Source: Sphingomonas alpina (GTDB lineage: Bacteria; Pseudomonadota; Alphaproteobacteria; Sphingomonadales; Sphingomonadaceae). Taken from it: a DNA stretch of 64,000 nucleotides. The stretch spans positions 682,001 through 746,000 of the forward strand of contig NZ_CP061038.1 of assembly GCF_014490665.1 (NCBI RefSeq), in the 5' to 3' direction. The translations under genes were made by a program, and so were the position numbers. How positions within the stretch are numbered: the stretch's first letter is position 1; each line of letters begins with the position of its first letter. The notes under the pieces were generated by a model, which ran no database searches, was not told the origin of the DNA, and saw nothing but the letters and a program-made list of their open reading frames with translations. This document shows positions 52,269 through 60,058 of the stretch, piece by piece.

Positions 52269-52275
52269 GCGGGAA

Positions 52276-52728
52276 ATGACCGGGAGGAAAGAAACGGATG
52301 AAAGCGTGATCGATATTGACGTTGCGCAAGCCGGGGATGGTCCAGCGGTCATCGCGCTATGGGATGCGTGCGGCCTGATCCGTCCGTGGAACGATGCCCG
52401 GGCCGATTTCGCGCTGGCGCTCGATACGCCGACCAGCACCATATTGATCGCGCGCGACAAGCAGGCGATCGTGGCCAGTGTCATGACCGGTTTCGACGGC
52501 CATCGCGGCTGGGTCTATTATCTCGCAGTGGCGCCCGACAGGCGGCGCGGCGGCCATGGGCGAGCGATGATGGCGGCGGCCGAGCAATGGCTGCGCGGGC
52601 GCGGCGTGCCGAAGCTGCAGCTGATGGTGCGCGACGATAATGAAGCCGTACTCGGCTTCTATGCGGCATTGGGTCTGGAGCGGCAGAATGTCGTGACGCT
52701 CGGACGGTTTCTGAAGGACGATCAATGA
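52276..52728 (+). CDS. GNAT acetyltransferase, YpeA-like
   Basis: The 150-residue GNAT protein matches YpeA by its CGLIRPWND (about 28-36), FDGHRGWVYYLAVAPDRRRGGHGRAMM (acetyl-CoA motif A, R-x-x-x-G-x-G/A) and the C-terminal GLERQNVVTLGRFLKDDQ. Substrate unknown. ATG at 52276 is chosen, but a GTG ten codons later (52306) would match the length of the E. coli protein better. The SoxR box lies just upstream, though it faces the other way. Overlaps the next gene by four bases (ATGA). Confidence 0.82.
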   Translation: MTGRKETDESVIDIDVAQAGDGPAVIALWDACGLIRPWNDARADFALALDTPTSTILIARDKQAIVASVMTGFDGHRGWVYYLAVAPDRRRGGHGRAMMAAAEQWLRGRGVPKLQLMVRDDNEAVLGFYAALGLERQNVVTLGRFLKDDQ

Positions 52729-53075
52729 CGGTGATGTACGGCATCAAGAATTGCGACACGATCAAGAAGGCGCGGACCTGGCTCGCCGATCACGGCGTCG
52801 CCTATGATTTTCACGACTATAAATCCGCCGGGATCGATGAAGCGACCTTGCGGCGCTGGGCCGGGATCGTCGGCTGGGAAATACTGCTCAATCGTGCCGG
52901 TACCACCTTTCGTGCGCTGCCCGATGGCGACAAGGCCGATATCGACGAGGCAAAGGCGATCGCGCTGATGCTGGCCGGTCCGTCGATGATCAAACGCCCG
53001 GTGCTCGATACCGGCGCCACGATCCTGGTCGGGTTCAAGCCCGATGCCTATGCGGCGGCGGGGCTTGGTTCCTGA
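52725..53075 (+). CDS. yffB: ArsC/Spx-like thioredoxin-fold protein YffB
   Basis: The 116-residue protein belongs to the YffB branch of the ArsC/Spx family: MYGIKNCDTIKKARTWLADHGVAYDFHDYK at the N-terminus, with one Cys (C10) in the position of the ArsC/Spx active site, and the family motif IKRPVLDTG (about 89-97). YffB proteins are thought to act in thiol chemistry with glutathione; arsenate reduction is not established. It is translationally coupled to the acetyltransferase (ATGA overlap). Confidence 0.87.
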   Translation: MTVMYGIKNCDTIKKARTWLADHGVAYDFHDYKSAGIDEATLRRWAGIVGWEILLNRAGTTFRALPDGDKADIDEAKAIALMLAGPSMIKRPVLDTGATILVGFKPDAYAAAGLGS

Positions 53076-53157
53076 CCCTCAAAATCAGGCCGGATCGGGC
53101 CGATTTGCCTTTCCGTCAAGGAAGAGTCATCCTCCGCCTGACAATGGGGAGGAGTAT

Positions 53158-53595
53158 ATGGCAAATCTTCGGGAAACACCGCCGGTCTGGTTCTGGGTCG
53201 TTGCGATTGTCCTCACCTTGTGGGGCATAGTGGGCGTGTTCGCCTTCTATACGGATGCCGCGATGAGCGATGCCGTCAAGGCACAGTTGAGCGAGTATGA
53301 CCGCAATCTGCGGGCCAGCCAGCCGACATGGTTCGTCTGGCTCTATGCGGTGGCGACGATCAGCGGTCTGCTTGGCGGTATCGCGCTTCTCGCGCGCTCG
53401 GCTCTTGCGCGGATTTTCTTCGTCTTGTCGCTGGTGAGCGTGGTCCTGCAGTTCGGTTGGGTCTTCGCCGCGACCGACCTGATAGCGGTTAAGGGCTTTG
53501 TCGTCGCCTGCGCTTTGCCGATCTTCATCGCGATCGTTGCGGCATTCCAGGTCTGGTTTGCTGGCCTTGCGCGGAAACGGGCTTGGATTGCCTGA
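53158..53595 (+). CDS. four-helix membrane protein of unknown function
   Basis: The 145-residue protein starts MANLRETPPVWFWVVAIVLTLWG, preceded by a strong GGGGAGGAG site. Four hydrophobic segments (about 10-30, 60-80, 84-105 and 115-138) with a short hydrophilic loop after the first (AAMSDAVKAQLSEYDRNLRAS) suggest a small integral protein with both ends inside. I cannot name a family with confidence; it looks like sphingomonad proteins labelled only as sugar-transporter or membrane proteins. It sits alone between yffB and panB. Confidence 0.7.
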   Translation: MANLRETPPVWFWVVAIVLTLWGIVGVFAFYTDAAMSDAVKAQLSEYDRNLRASQPTWFVWLYAVATISGLLGGIALLARSALARIFFVLSLVSVVLQFGWVFAATDLIAVKGFVVACALPIFIAIVAAFQVWFAGLARKRAWIA

Positions 53596-53648
53596 CGGCA
53601 TGATTGCGGTGCTGGCATCGGCCCGCCCGATCCGCTAGTTCGCAGGTC

Positions 53649-54509
53649 ATGTCCACGACCTATACGATCGATACATCGACCAGCCGCGCGAATCCCACAC
53701 CGGCACCGATGAAAAGGCTGACCGTCCCGGCGATCCTCAATCGCAAGGGCAAGGAGCCGCTGGTGATGCTCACCGCCTATACGGTGCGCATGGCGCAGCT
53801 GCTCGATCCGCATTGCGACATATTGCTGGTCGGCGACAGCCTGGGCCAGGTGATCTACGGTTTCCCTTCCACGCTGCAGGTGACGCTCGACATGATGTGC
53901 GCGCATGGCGCGGCGGTTGTGCGGGGCAGCTATCATTCGCTGGTGGTGATCGACATGCCGTTCGGCAGCTATGAGGGTAGCCCGGAACAGGCCTTTGCCT
54001 CGGCCTCGCGCGTCATGGCGGAGACCGGCGCGGCGGCGATCAAGATGGAAGGCGGCGAGGCGATGGCCCCGACCGTCGCATTCCTCACGGCACGCGGCAT
54101 TCCGGTCATGGGCCATATCGGCCTGACGCCGCAGGCTGTGAACGCGCTTGGCGGCTATGGCGCGCGCGGACGCAGCAATGCCGAGCATGCGAAGATCGTT
54201 GCCGATGCGCGCGCGATCGCCGATGCCGGCGCCTTCGCGATCGTCGCGGAAGGGATCATCGAGCCCCTGGCCCGCACCGTCACGGCGGAAGTGTCGTGCC
54301 CGGTGATCGGCATCGGCGCGTCGGCCGATTGCGACGGCCAGGTGCTGGTCACCGAAGATATGCTCGGTATGTTCGAACGCACGCCGCGTTTCGTGAAGAA
54401 GTTCGATGATCTTGCCGGGCGTATTTCTGCCGCAGTCGAGACCTATGCAGCCGATGTGCGGTCGCGGACCTTTCCCGGGCCGGAACAGACTTACCAGCCC
54501 AAGTCCTGA
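53649..54509 (+). CDS. panB: 3-methyl-2-oxobutanoate hydroxymethyltransferase
   Basis: The 286-residue PanB makes ketopantoate from 2-oxoisovalerate and methylene-THF, the first step of pantothenate and CoA synthesis. It opens [29 protein letters not shown], as in other alphaproteobacteria, which fixes the start. It carries [28 protein letters not shown] (metal-binding Asp region), [12 protein letters not shown] and [20 protein letters not shown]-barrel length is standard. panC is not nearby. Confidence 0.96.
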   Translation: MSTTYTIDTSTSRANPTPAPMKRLTVPAILNRKGKEPLVMLTAYTVRMAQLLDPHCDILLVGDSLGQVIYGFPSTLQVTLDMMCAHGAAVVRGSYHSLVVIDMPFGSYEGSPEQAFASASRVMAETGAAAIKMEGGEAMAPTVAFLTARGIPVMGHIGLTPQAVNALGGYGARGRSNAEHAKIVADARAIADAGAFAIVAEGIIEPLARTVTAEVSCPVIGIGASADCDGQVLVTEDMLGMFERTPRFVKKFDDLAGRISAAVETYAADVRSRTFPGPEQTYQPKS

Positions 54510-54624
54510 GCCGGAGCTAACGTGTCGGAAGCCAAATTAGCTAAGGATTGAGTCACTTCCGTTTGTGCGCTGCCGCCGCTAAGGTCCGCGCCTCCCCATC
54601 CTGACCCCGTATCTGGAGCCTGCC

Positions 54625-55320
54625 TTGGCCGTCCCGCCGAACCCCGACGAAGCATTTTTGCGTGAGGTCGATGAAGAACTCCGCCGCGACCAGCTCGCCA
54701 GTGTCTGGACGCGCTATGGCCGCTGGTTGATCCTGGCTGTGGTTGCGGCCCTCGCGCTGTTCGGCGGGTTCCTCTACTGGCAGCATCACAAGACCGAAGC
54801 CGCCGGCAAGCAGGGCGAAGAGCTGCAGGCGGTGGTCGAGGATCCCGCCGCGAAGCCGGCCAACGCCAAGGTCTTGCAGGAACTGGCCGGATCGAACGTC
54901 GAGGGCTATCGAGCCACCGCCAAATTCGCTCAGGCCGATGCGCTGCTGCAGAAGAAGGATCTGAAGGGCGCCGCCGGCAAGCTGGCCGAGATCGCCGCCG
55001 ATACGTCGCTGGATCAGCCGTTCCGCGATCTCGCACTGGTGCGCCAGACATCGATCGAATTCGACGATTTGAAGCCGGACGTTATCGTCAATCGCCTGCG
55101 ACCGCTCGCAGTCAAGGGCAACCCCTGGTTCGGAAGCGCGGGCGAACTGGTCGCGGGCGCCTATCTGCGGATGAACCGGAAAGATCTGGCAGGCCCGTTG
55201 TTCGGCCAGATCGCCCGCGAAGAAACCGTTCCCGCCACCTTGCGTCAACGCGCGGTTCAGATGGCGGGCGTATTGGGTGTAGACGCGGTCGAAACACCTG
55301 AGGAAAAGAAAGCACCATGA
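54625..55320 (+). CDS. YfgM-like tetratricopeptide membrane protein
   Basis: The 231-residue protein starts at TTG (no good ATG nearby, and the next gene overlap supports the frame). A cytoplasmic acidic N-terminus (1-35), one transmembrane helix (about 37-57) and a periplasmic helical-repeat region (60-220; RATAKFAQADALLQKKDLKGAAGKL) match the YfgM/DUF2133 class, which interacts with SecYEG and periplasmic chaperones. It is followed with a four-base overlap by bamB and then der, the same order as yfgM-bamB-der in enteric bacteria. Confidence 0.88.
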   Translation: MAVPPNPDEAFLREVDEELRRDQLASVWTRYGRWLILAVVAALALFGGFLYWQHHKTEAAGKQGEELQAVVEDPAAKPANAKVLQELAGSNVEGYRATAKFAQADALLQKKDLKGAAGKLAEIAADTSLDQPFRDLALVRQTSIEFDDLKPDVIVNRLRPLAVKGNPWFGSAGELVAGAYLRMNRKDLAGPLFGQIAREETVPATLRQRAVQMAGVLGVDAVETPEEKKAP

Positions 55321-56639
55321 TGACAGGGAAGAGGGTGCCGCTCGCGATCGCGGCTCTCCTGGCGCTCAGCGCCTGTGGCGTGTTCAAGGGCGGCCAGAAG
55401 AAGACGCCGGTGCTGGGGGATCGCGTGCCGATCCTGCTCTCCGAAAGCGCCAGCGAGCCGGACAAGACGATCGCCGCGGTGGAGGTGCTGCTGCCGCCGG
55501 CCGAGGTCAATGACAGCTGGAGCCAGCCGGGCGGCAGTGCATCCAAATCGATGGGTCAGCTGGCCCTGGGTGGTTCGCTCTCGCGGGCCTGGACTGCCAC
55601 CGTCAATGGCGGATCGAATCGCCAGCGGCTCGCGGCGCCTCCCGTCGTCGCCGGTGGCCGGCTTTACGCGATCGATGTCGATGCGACGGTCTATGCCTTT
55701 GCCGCCGACACCGGCGCCAAGGTCTGGTCGACCAGCATCGTCAAGGGCACAGAGAACAAGGGCGCACGCTTTGGCGGCGGCGTCAGCTTCGAGGATGGCC
55801 GGGTCTATGCGACCGATGGTCTCGGCGATGTCGTGGCGCTCGATGCCAATAACGGCACTGAGGTCTGGCGTACGAAACCGGGCGGCCCGTTGCGGGGTTC
55901 GCCGACCATTTCCAACGGTAACCTGTATGTGCTGAGCCAGGACAATCAGCTGTTCTCGGTCGCGCTGGCCGACGGCACGGTCGGCTGGACTCAATCCGGT
56001 TCGCTCGAATCGCAAGGGGTGTTCGGCGTTGCCGCGCCGGCCGCGGCGCAAGGCTCCGTGGTTGCCGGCTTCTCGTCGGGCGAACTCAACGCCTATCGCT
56101 ACGAAAATGGTCGCCCGCTGTGGCAGGATGCATTGTCGCGTTCGGCAATCTCGACTTCGGTATCGTCGCTGGCGGATATCGACGCTGCGCCGGTGATCGA
56201 TCAGGGTCGCGTCTATGCCGTCGGTCAGGGCGGTCGTACCGTTGCAATCGATCTCGCCACCGGCCAGCGCGTCTGGTCGCAGAATTTCGCCGGTATCTCG
56301 ACGCCGTGGATCGCGGGCGAATGGCTGTTCCTGATCACCGACGATGCACGGCTGGTCTGCCTGACGCGATCGACCGGACTGGTGCGCTGGATCAGCCAGC
56401 TCGATGGGTACAAGAACGTCAAGAAGCGCAAGAATCCGATCACCTGGTTCGGCCCCGTCCTGGCCGGCAACCGGCTGATCCTGACCAATTCGGAAGGCGA
56501 AATCGTCTCCGCATCGGTCAGCAATGGCGAAATCAGCTCGACAATGAAGGGTGGGGCTCCGTTCAGCCTGCCGCCGGTCGTCGCCAACAACACACTCTAT
56601 GTGCTCGACAAGAAGGGCCGGATTTCGGCCTATCGGTAA
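55317..56639 (+). CDS. bamB: outer-membrane assembly lipoprotein BamB
   Basis: The 440-residue protein is a PQQ-like eight-bladed propeller lipoprotein of the BAM complex, which inserts outer-membrane barrels. The signal ends in lipobox LSAC with lipidated C20. Propeller repeats of the type VYAFAADTGAKVWSTSIV, VVALDANNGTEVWRTKPGG and TVAIDLATGQRVWSQNF are evident. It is longer than E. coli BamB by about 50 residues, mainly near the N-terminus. It lies between yfgM-like and der genes in conserved order. ATG overlaps the previous stop by four bases. Confidence 0.92.
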   Translation: MMTGKRVPLAIAALLALSACGVFKGGQKKTPVLGDRVPILLSESASEPDKTIAAVEVLLPPAEVNDSWSQPGGSASKSMGQLALGGSLSRAWTATVNGGSNRQRLAAPPVVAGGRLYAIDVDATVYAFAADTGAKVWSTSIVKGTENKGARFGGGVSFEDGRVYATDGLGDVVALDANNGTEVWRTKPGGPLRGSPTISNGNLYVLSQDNQLFSVALADGTVGWTQSGSLESQGVFGVAAPAAAQGSVVAGFSSGELNAYRYENGRPLWQDALSRSAISTSVSSLADIDAAPVIDQGRVYAVGQGGRTVAIDLATGQRVWSQNFAGISTPWIAGEWLFLITDDARLVCLTRSTGLVRWISQLDGYKNVKKRKNPITWFGPVLAGNRLILTNSEGEIVSASVSNGEISSTMKGGAPFSLPPVVANNTLYVLDKKGRISAYR

Positions 56640-56724
56640 TGATTTCGAGGTCTCGCCCAATGGGCGGGACCTTGATGTTGCACATTGGGGTGACCTTTGC
56701 TGCAGAGCGGCGTAAGGCACGCTC

Positions 56725-58092
56725 ATGTCCAAACTCCCTACGGTCGCGATCATTGGCCGGCCCAATGTCGGCAAATCGACTCTGTTCAACCGCCTCGTCG
56801 GCAAGAAGCTCGCGCTGGTCGATGACCGGCCCGGGGTGACGCGCGACCGGCGCGAAGGCGACGCGACGCTGGTCGGGCTCGACTTCCGCATCATCGACAC
56901 CGCCGGCTATGAAGATGAAGATGCTGCCTCGCTGCCCGGCCGGATGCGCGCGCAGACCGAGGCTGCCGTCGCGCAGGCCGATGTCGCGCTGTTCATGATC
57001 GACTCGCGCGTTGGGCTGGTCCCGCTCGACGAGGAAATCGCGCGCTGGCTGCGCGGATCAAACACACCGGTCGTGCTGGTCGCCAACAAGGCGGAAGGCA
57101 AGGCGGGGGAGTCCGGCATTCTCGAATCGCTGTCGCTCGGTTTCGGCGATCCGGTCCAGCTGTCCGCCGAGCATGGCGAAGGTATGGGCGATCTCTTTGA
57201 CGCGCTGCTCCCCTATATCGAGCATGAGGATCTCGAAGAGGAGGAAGAGGAAGATCCCGAGAACCCCGATGCGCCGCTCAAGCTGGCGATCGTCGGGCGG
57301 CCCAATGCCGGCAAATCGACGCTGATCAATCGCATGCTTGGCCAGGAGCGGCTGATTACCGGGCCGGAGGCCGGCATCACGCGAGATTCGATTGCGATCG
57401 AATGGCTGTGGAACGATCCCGAACGCGGCGAGCGCGCGGTTCGGTTGATCGACACCGCCGGTATGCGCAAGCGCGCCAATGTGCAGGACAAGCTGGAAAA
57501 GCTGTCGGTTGCCGATGCGCTGCACGCGATCGACTTTGCCGAAGTCGTCGTGCTGCTGCTCGACGCGACGCGCGGGCTTGAAGCGCAGGACCTGCGCATC
57601 GCCGACAACGCGTTGCAGGAAGGGCGCGCGCTGGTCGTCGCGCTCAACAAATGGGACGTGGCGGAAAATGCTTCCAGCCTGTTCAACGGCGTCAAGGCGG
57701 CGCTCGAAGAAGGGCTGAGCCAGGTCAAGGGCGTGCCGGTGCTGACCGTGTCGGCTGCGACCGGCAAGGGCATCGATACGCTGCTCAAGGTCGCGTTCGA
57801 GACGCGCGAGGCCTGGTCGAAGCGGATCGGCACCGGCGAACTCAATCGCTGGTTCGAAAAGGCGATCGAGGCCAATCCGCCGCCCGCACCCGGCGGCAAA
57901 CGCATCAAGCTGCGCTATCTGACTCAGGCCAAGACGCGCCCGCCGGGTTTCGTGCTGTTCGGTACGCGGGTCGATCAATTGCCGACAAGCTATCAACGCT
58001 ATCTGATCAACGGCATTCGCCGCGATCTCGGCTTTGGTGCGGTACCGGTGCGGCTGACGCTTCGAGCACCGAAGAATCCGTTCGACCGATGA
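56725..58092 (+). CDS. der: ribosome biogenesis GTPase Der
   Basis: The 455-residue protein has two tandem GTPase domains followed by a KH-like domain. G1 motifs are GRPNVGKST (11-19) and GRPNAGKST (about 191-199). NKAEGK and NKWD are the G4 motifs. An acidic linker (EEEEEEDPENPDAP) separates the domains. Der is essential for 50S assembly. Full length, standard C-terminus RLTLRAPKNPFDR. It follows bamB by 85 bases, so may have its own promoter as well. Confidence 0.97.
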   Translation: MSKLPTVAIIGRPNVGKSTLFNRLVGKKLALVDDRPGVTRDRREGDATLVGLDFRIIDTAGYEDEDAASLPGRMRAQTEAAVAQADVALFMIDSRVGLVPLDEEIARWLRGSNTPVVLVANKAEGKAGESGILESLSLGFGDPVQLSAEHGEGMGDLFDALLPYIEHEDLEEEEEEDPENPDAPLKLAIVGRPNAGKSTLINRMLGQERLITGPEAGITRDSIAIEWLWNDPERGERAVRLIDTAGMRKRANVQDKLEKLSVADALHAIDFAEVVVLLLDATRGLEAQDLRIADNALQEGRALVVALNKWDVAENASSLFNGVKAALEEGLSQVKGVPVLTVSAATGKGIDTLLKVAFETREAWSKRIGTGELNRWFEKAIEANPPPAPGGKRIKLRYLTQAKTRPPGFVLFGTRVDQLPTSYQRYLINGIRRDLGFGAVPVRLTLRAPKNPFDR

Positions 58093-58286
58093 TCGGCGAT
58101 GTTGATCCGGCTAGGATGAAATTCGCCTGATACAGGATGTGGTCGGTGATTTTCCGGCTCAAACAGGCGGCCGAATAGTCAAATTGGGGCCGACATGGCC
58201 CTTCCGTCAATCCATCCTTTACTGACGCGGGCTAGAAACAGGGCGAACCTCTAGGGCAGATCATGCCCGGAGGGAGGGAGACGCTA

Positions 58287-58706
58287 GTGTCATTTGAGGG
58301 CAGCACGCTGGTCGATTGGACGACCTTTTCGCGTTCGCGGAGCGAACTCGGGGCGGGCTTTGTGCGCATCCTCGGCTATTTCCGCGAAGACGGCGTGAAG
58401 TCGGTCGCGGCGATCGAGGCCGCAATGCGCGCGCAGAATGCCGCCGCGTTGGTGATCCCGGCGCACACGCTGAAAGGGGAGGCACGTCAGTTCGGTGCCG
58501 AACCGCTGGGCGAGCTTGCCGAGGAAATCGAAACCATCGCCCGCGATTGCGTCGAGAGCCACGACACGCCCGAACAGGCGCTGCGTCATGTCGTCAGGCT
58601 GCGTCCGCTGTTCGAAGAGACGCTCAACCTGCTCGAGCGCGAAGCCAATCCGCTGGTCGAGCGCCGCCCGGCCTCCTTCGGCAAACGCCCGCTGTTCGAG
58701 AATTAA
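58287..58706 (+). CDS. histidine phosphotransfer (HPt) domain protein
   Basis: The 139-residue protein is a four-helix HPt domain. The phosphoacceptor is H60 in VIPAHTLKGEARQFGA (57-72), the AHxLKG pattern of HPt proteins. No kinase or receiver is attached, so it would shuttle phosphate in a phosphorelay; the partner is not in the window. The GTG with GGGAGGGAGA upstream is chosen over an ATG eight codons earlier that lies on the ribosome site. C-terminal tail (ERRPASFGKRPLFEN) is basic and probably flexible. The 194-base spacer before it shows no other gene. Confidence 0.85.
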   Translation: MSFEGSTLVDWTTFSRSRSELGAGFVRILGYFREDGVKSVAAIEAAMRAQNAAALVIPAHTLKGEARQFGAEPLGELAEEIETIARDCVESHDTPEQALRHVVRLRPLFEETLNLLEREANPLVERRPASFGKRPLFEN

Positions 58707-58746
58707 ACAGGGTTGAGCGCGCGACGTATCGCGCGCTCCGATTCCT

Positions 58747-59229
58747 TTACTCGCTCTCTTCGGCCTTTGCATTGAGCTGGATATAATTCTCCAGCCCCAT
58801 CCGCTCGATCATCTCGAACTGGCGCTCCAGCGTGTCGACATGCTCTTCCTCGCTGTCGAGGATGCGGCGGAACAGGTCGCGGCTTACATAGTCGCGCACG
58901 CTCTCGCTATGCTCGATCGCGTCGCGCAGCAGCGGCAGCGCCTCCATCTCCAGCGCGAGATCCGCTTTCAGCACTTCCTCGACCGACTCGCCGATGCGCA
59001 GCCGTCCGAGCAGCTGGAAATTGGGCAGACCGTCGAGGAACAAGATGCGCTCCGACAGCCAGTCGGCATGTTTCATCTCGTCGATCGATTCGTGGCGCTC
59101 GAACTCGGCGAGTTTCTTCACGCCCCAATGATCGAGCAGCCGGTAATGCAGCCAATACTGGTTGATCGCGGTCAGCTCATTCTTGAGCGCCTCGTTCAGA
59201 TAATCGATGACTTTCGCGTCGCCCTTCAT
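58747..59229 (-). CDS. bfr: bacterioferritin
   Basis: The 160-residue ferritin-like subunit stores iron in a 24-mer. All expected residues are present in the Bfr frame: E18, E51, M52 (heme ligand), H54, and in the second half LEMEALPLLRDAIEH (E94 region) and ILDSEEEHVDTLERQ (E127/H130 region). Length is normal. It follows the bfd gene on the same strand with a 99-base gap, so the two probably share a promoter under iron control. Confidence 0.96.
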   Translation of the reverse strand: MKGDAKVIDYLNEALKNELTAINQYWLHYRLLDHWGVKKLAEFERHESIDEMKHADWLSERILFLDGLPNFQLLGRLRIGESVEEVLKADLALEMEALPLLRDAIEHSESVRDYVSRDLFRRILDSEEEHVDTLERQFEMIERMGLENYIQLNAKAEESE

Positions 59230-59328
59230 GGCACATATCTCCGTTCGTTACGCGTATGATAGCGCAACGAGCGGGCAGCGAACAGTCAAAAAATGGCGGA
59301 ATTCTGCGGTTTTCTGGGTCTGCGAACG

Positions 59329-59499
59329 CTACGCAGCAGCACGTTCCGAATCGATAATGGCTCGCGCAAACGGGACGCACTGGCCGCATTTCGGCTGGCG
59401 ACCCAGTGCACGATAGGCCTGGCAGGCGCTGGTCGCACCTTGCCGCGCCGCTTCGCGCACGTCACGTTCCCGAATTGCATTACAAACGCAGACGACCAT
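59329..59499 (-). CDS. bfd: bacterioferritin-associated ferredoxin
   Basis: The 56-residue [2Fe-2S] protein carries the Bfd spacing C4-x-C6-x31-C38-x2-C41 (MVVCVCNAI...GRQPKCGQCV). Bfd docks on Bfr and reduces its stored Fe(III) to release iron, so pairing with bfr makes sense. The Met of MVVCVC is chosen because GGAG lies six bases upstream; a Met four codons earlier is less likely. Two Fur-like boxes lie just upstream. The short Arg/Ala-rich tail is typical. Confidence 0.92.
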   Translation of the reverse strand: MVVCVCNAIRERDVREAARQGATSACQAYRALGRQPKCGQCVPFARAIIDSERAAA

Positions 59500-59536
59500 T
59501 GGATGCTCCACCGCTTGGCCTTCTATCTAGGGCTAA

Positions 59537-59575
59537 TGCGAACTACTCGCAAGCTATTTTGCGGTTGATTCGCAA
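59537..59575 (-). promoter_or_regulatory. two Fur-like boxes upstream of bfd-bfr
   Basis: TGCGAACTACTCGCA (59537-59551) and TTGCGGTTGATTCGCAA (59559-59575) both have the form TGCG-N7-CGCA and are 23 bases centre to centre. This is the alphaproteobacterial Fur box style (TGCGAATGATTCGCA). They lie 38-76 bases before the bfd start codon, on its promoter. Fur or Irr would link bfd expression to iron. Confidence 0.65.
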
Positions 59576-59640
59576 GAGCTGAGAAGCGTGGGAAGCGCAT
59601 CGGAGTTGAGTCCGAACTTAGTGATGCGCGAATTTTCGAT

Positions 59641-60048
59641 TCAGCGAAGCTCCTTGCGAATCACCAGCTTCAGCCCCGACCAGGTCGCATCGACAGCGCA
59701 GACCTTGATATCGACCAGCCCGATCGGCAGCGCGACCGCACGCACGACATCCTCGGTGATGTCGGTGTCTGTCTTCGCGGCCTTTTTCGGCCAGGACACC
59801 CACAGGAACCCGGCGGGGGCGAGCAGGCCGCGCAGCAGCGCCACATCACGTGCCAGGTCCGCGGCGCGCGTGACGAAGATATGCGCCGCCTCCAGCCCTG
59901 CGGACGGGGCGAGTTGCTCGTCGACACCGATCGCCTCGGGATCGATTTCCGCCCGGACGCTGTCGGGCATGTCGCGGAACCAGCAGCGCTGCCCGGCCTT
60001 CAGGCCAAGCTTCGTCGCAAGCGGCGTGCCCGAATAGCCGCTCGCCAC
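59641..60048 (-). CDS. DUF3052 family protein
   Basis: The 135-residue protein matches DUF3052: GYSGTPLATKLGLKAGQRCWF at the start, HIFVTRAADLARDVALLRGLLAPAGFLWVSWPKKA, then TEDVVRAVALPIGLVDIKVCAVDATWSGLKLVIRK. The fold is probably Rossmann-like without obvious catalytic residues. Function unknown. It lies 10 bases after the purL stop on the same strand, so the two are one operon, a link worth noting but not proof of a shared role. It should use the purL promoter. Confidence 0.85.
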   Translation of the reverse strand: MASGYSGTPLATKLGLKAGQRCWFRDMPDSVRAEIDPEAIGVDEQLAPSAGLEAAHIFVTRAADLARDVALLRGLLAPAGFLWVSWPKKAAKTDTDITEDVVRAVALPIGLVDIKVCAVDATWSGLKLVIRKELR

Positions 60049-60058
60049 CCGCCTTACC

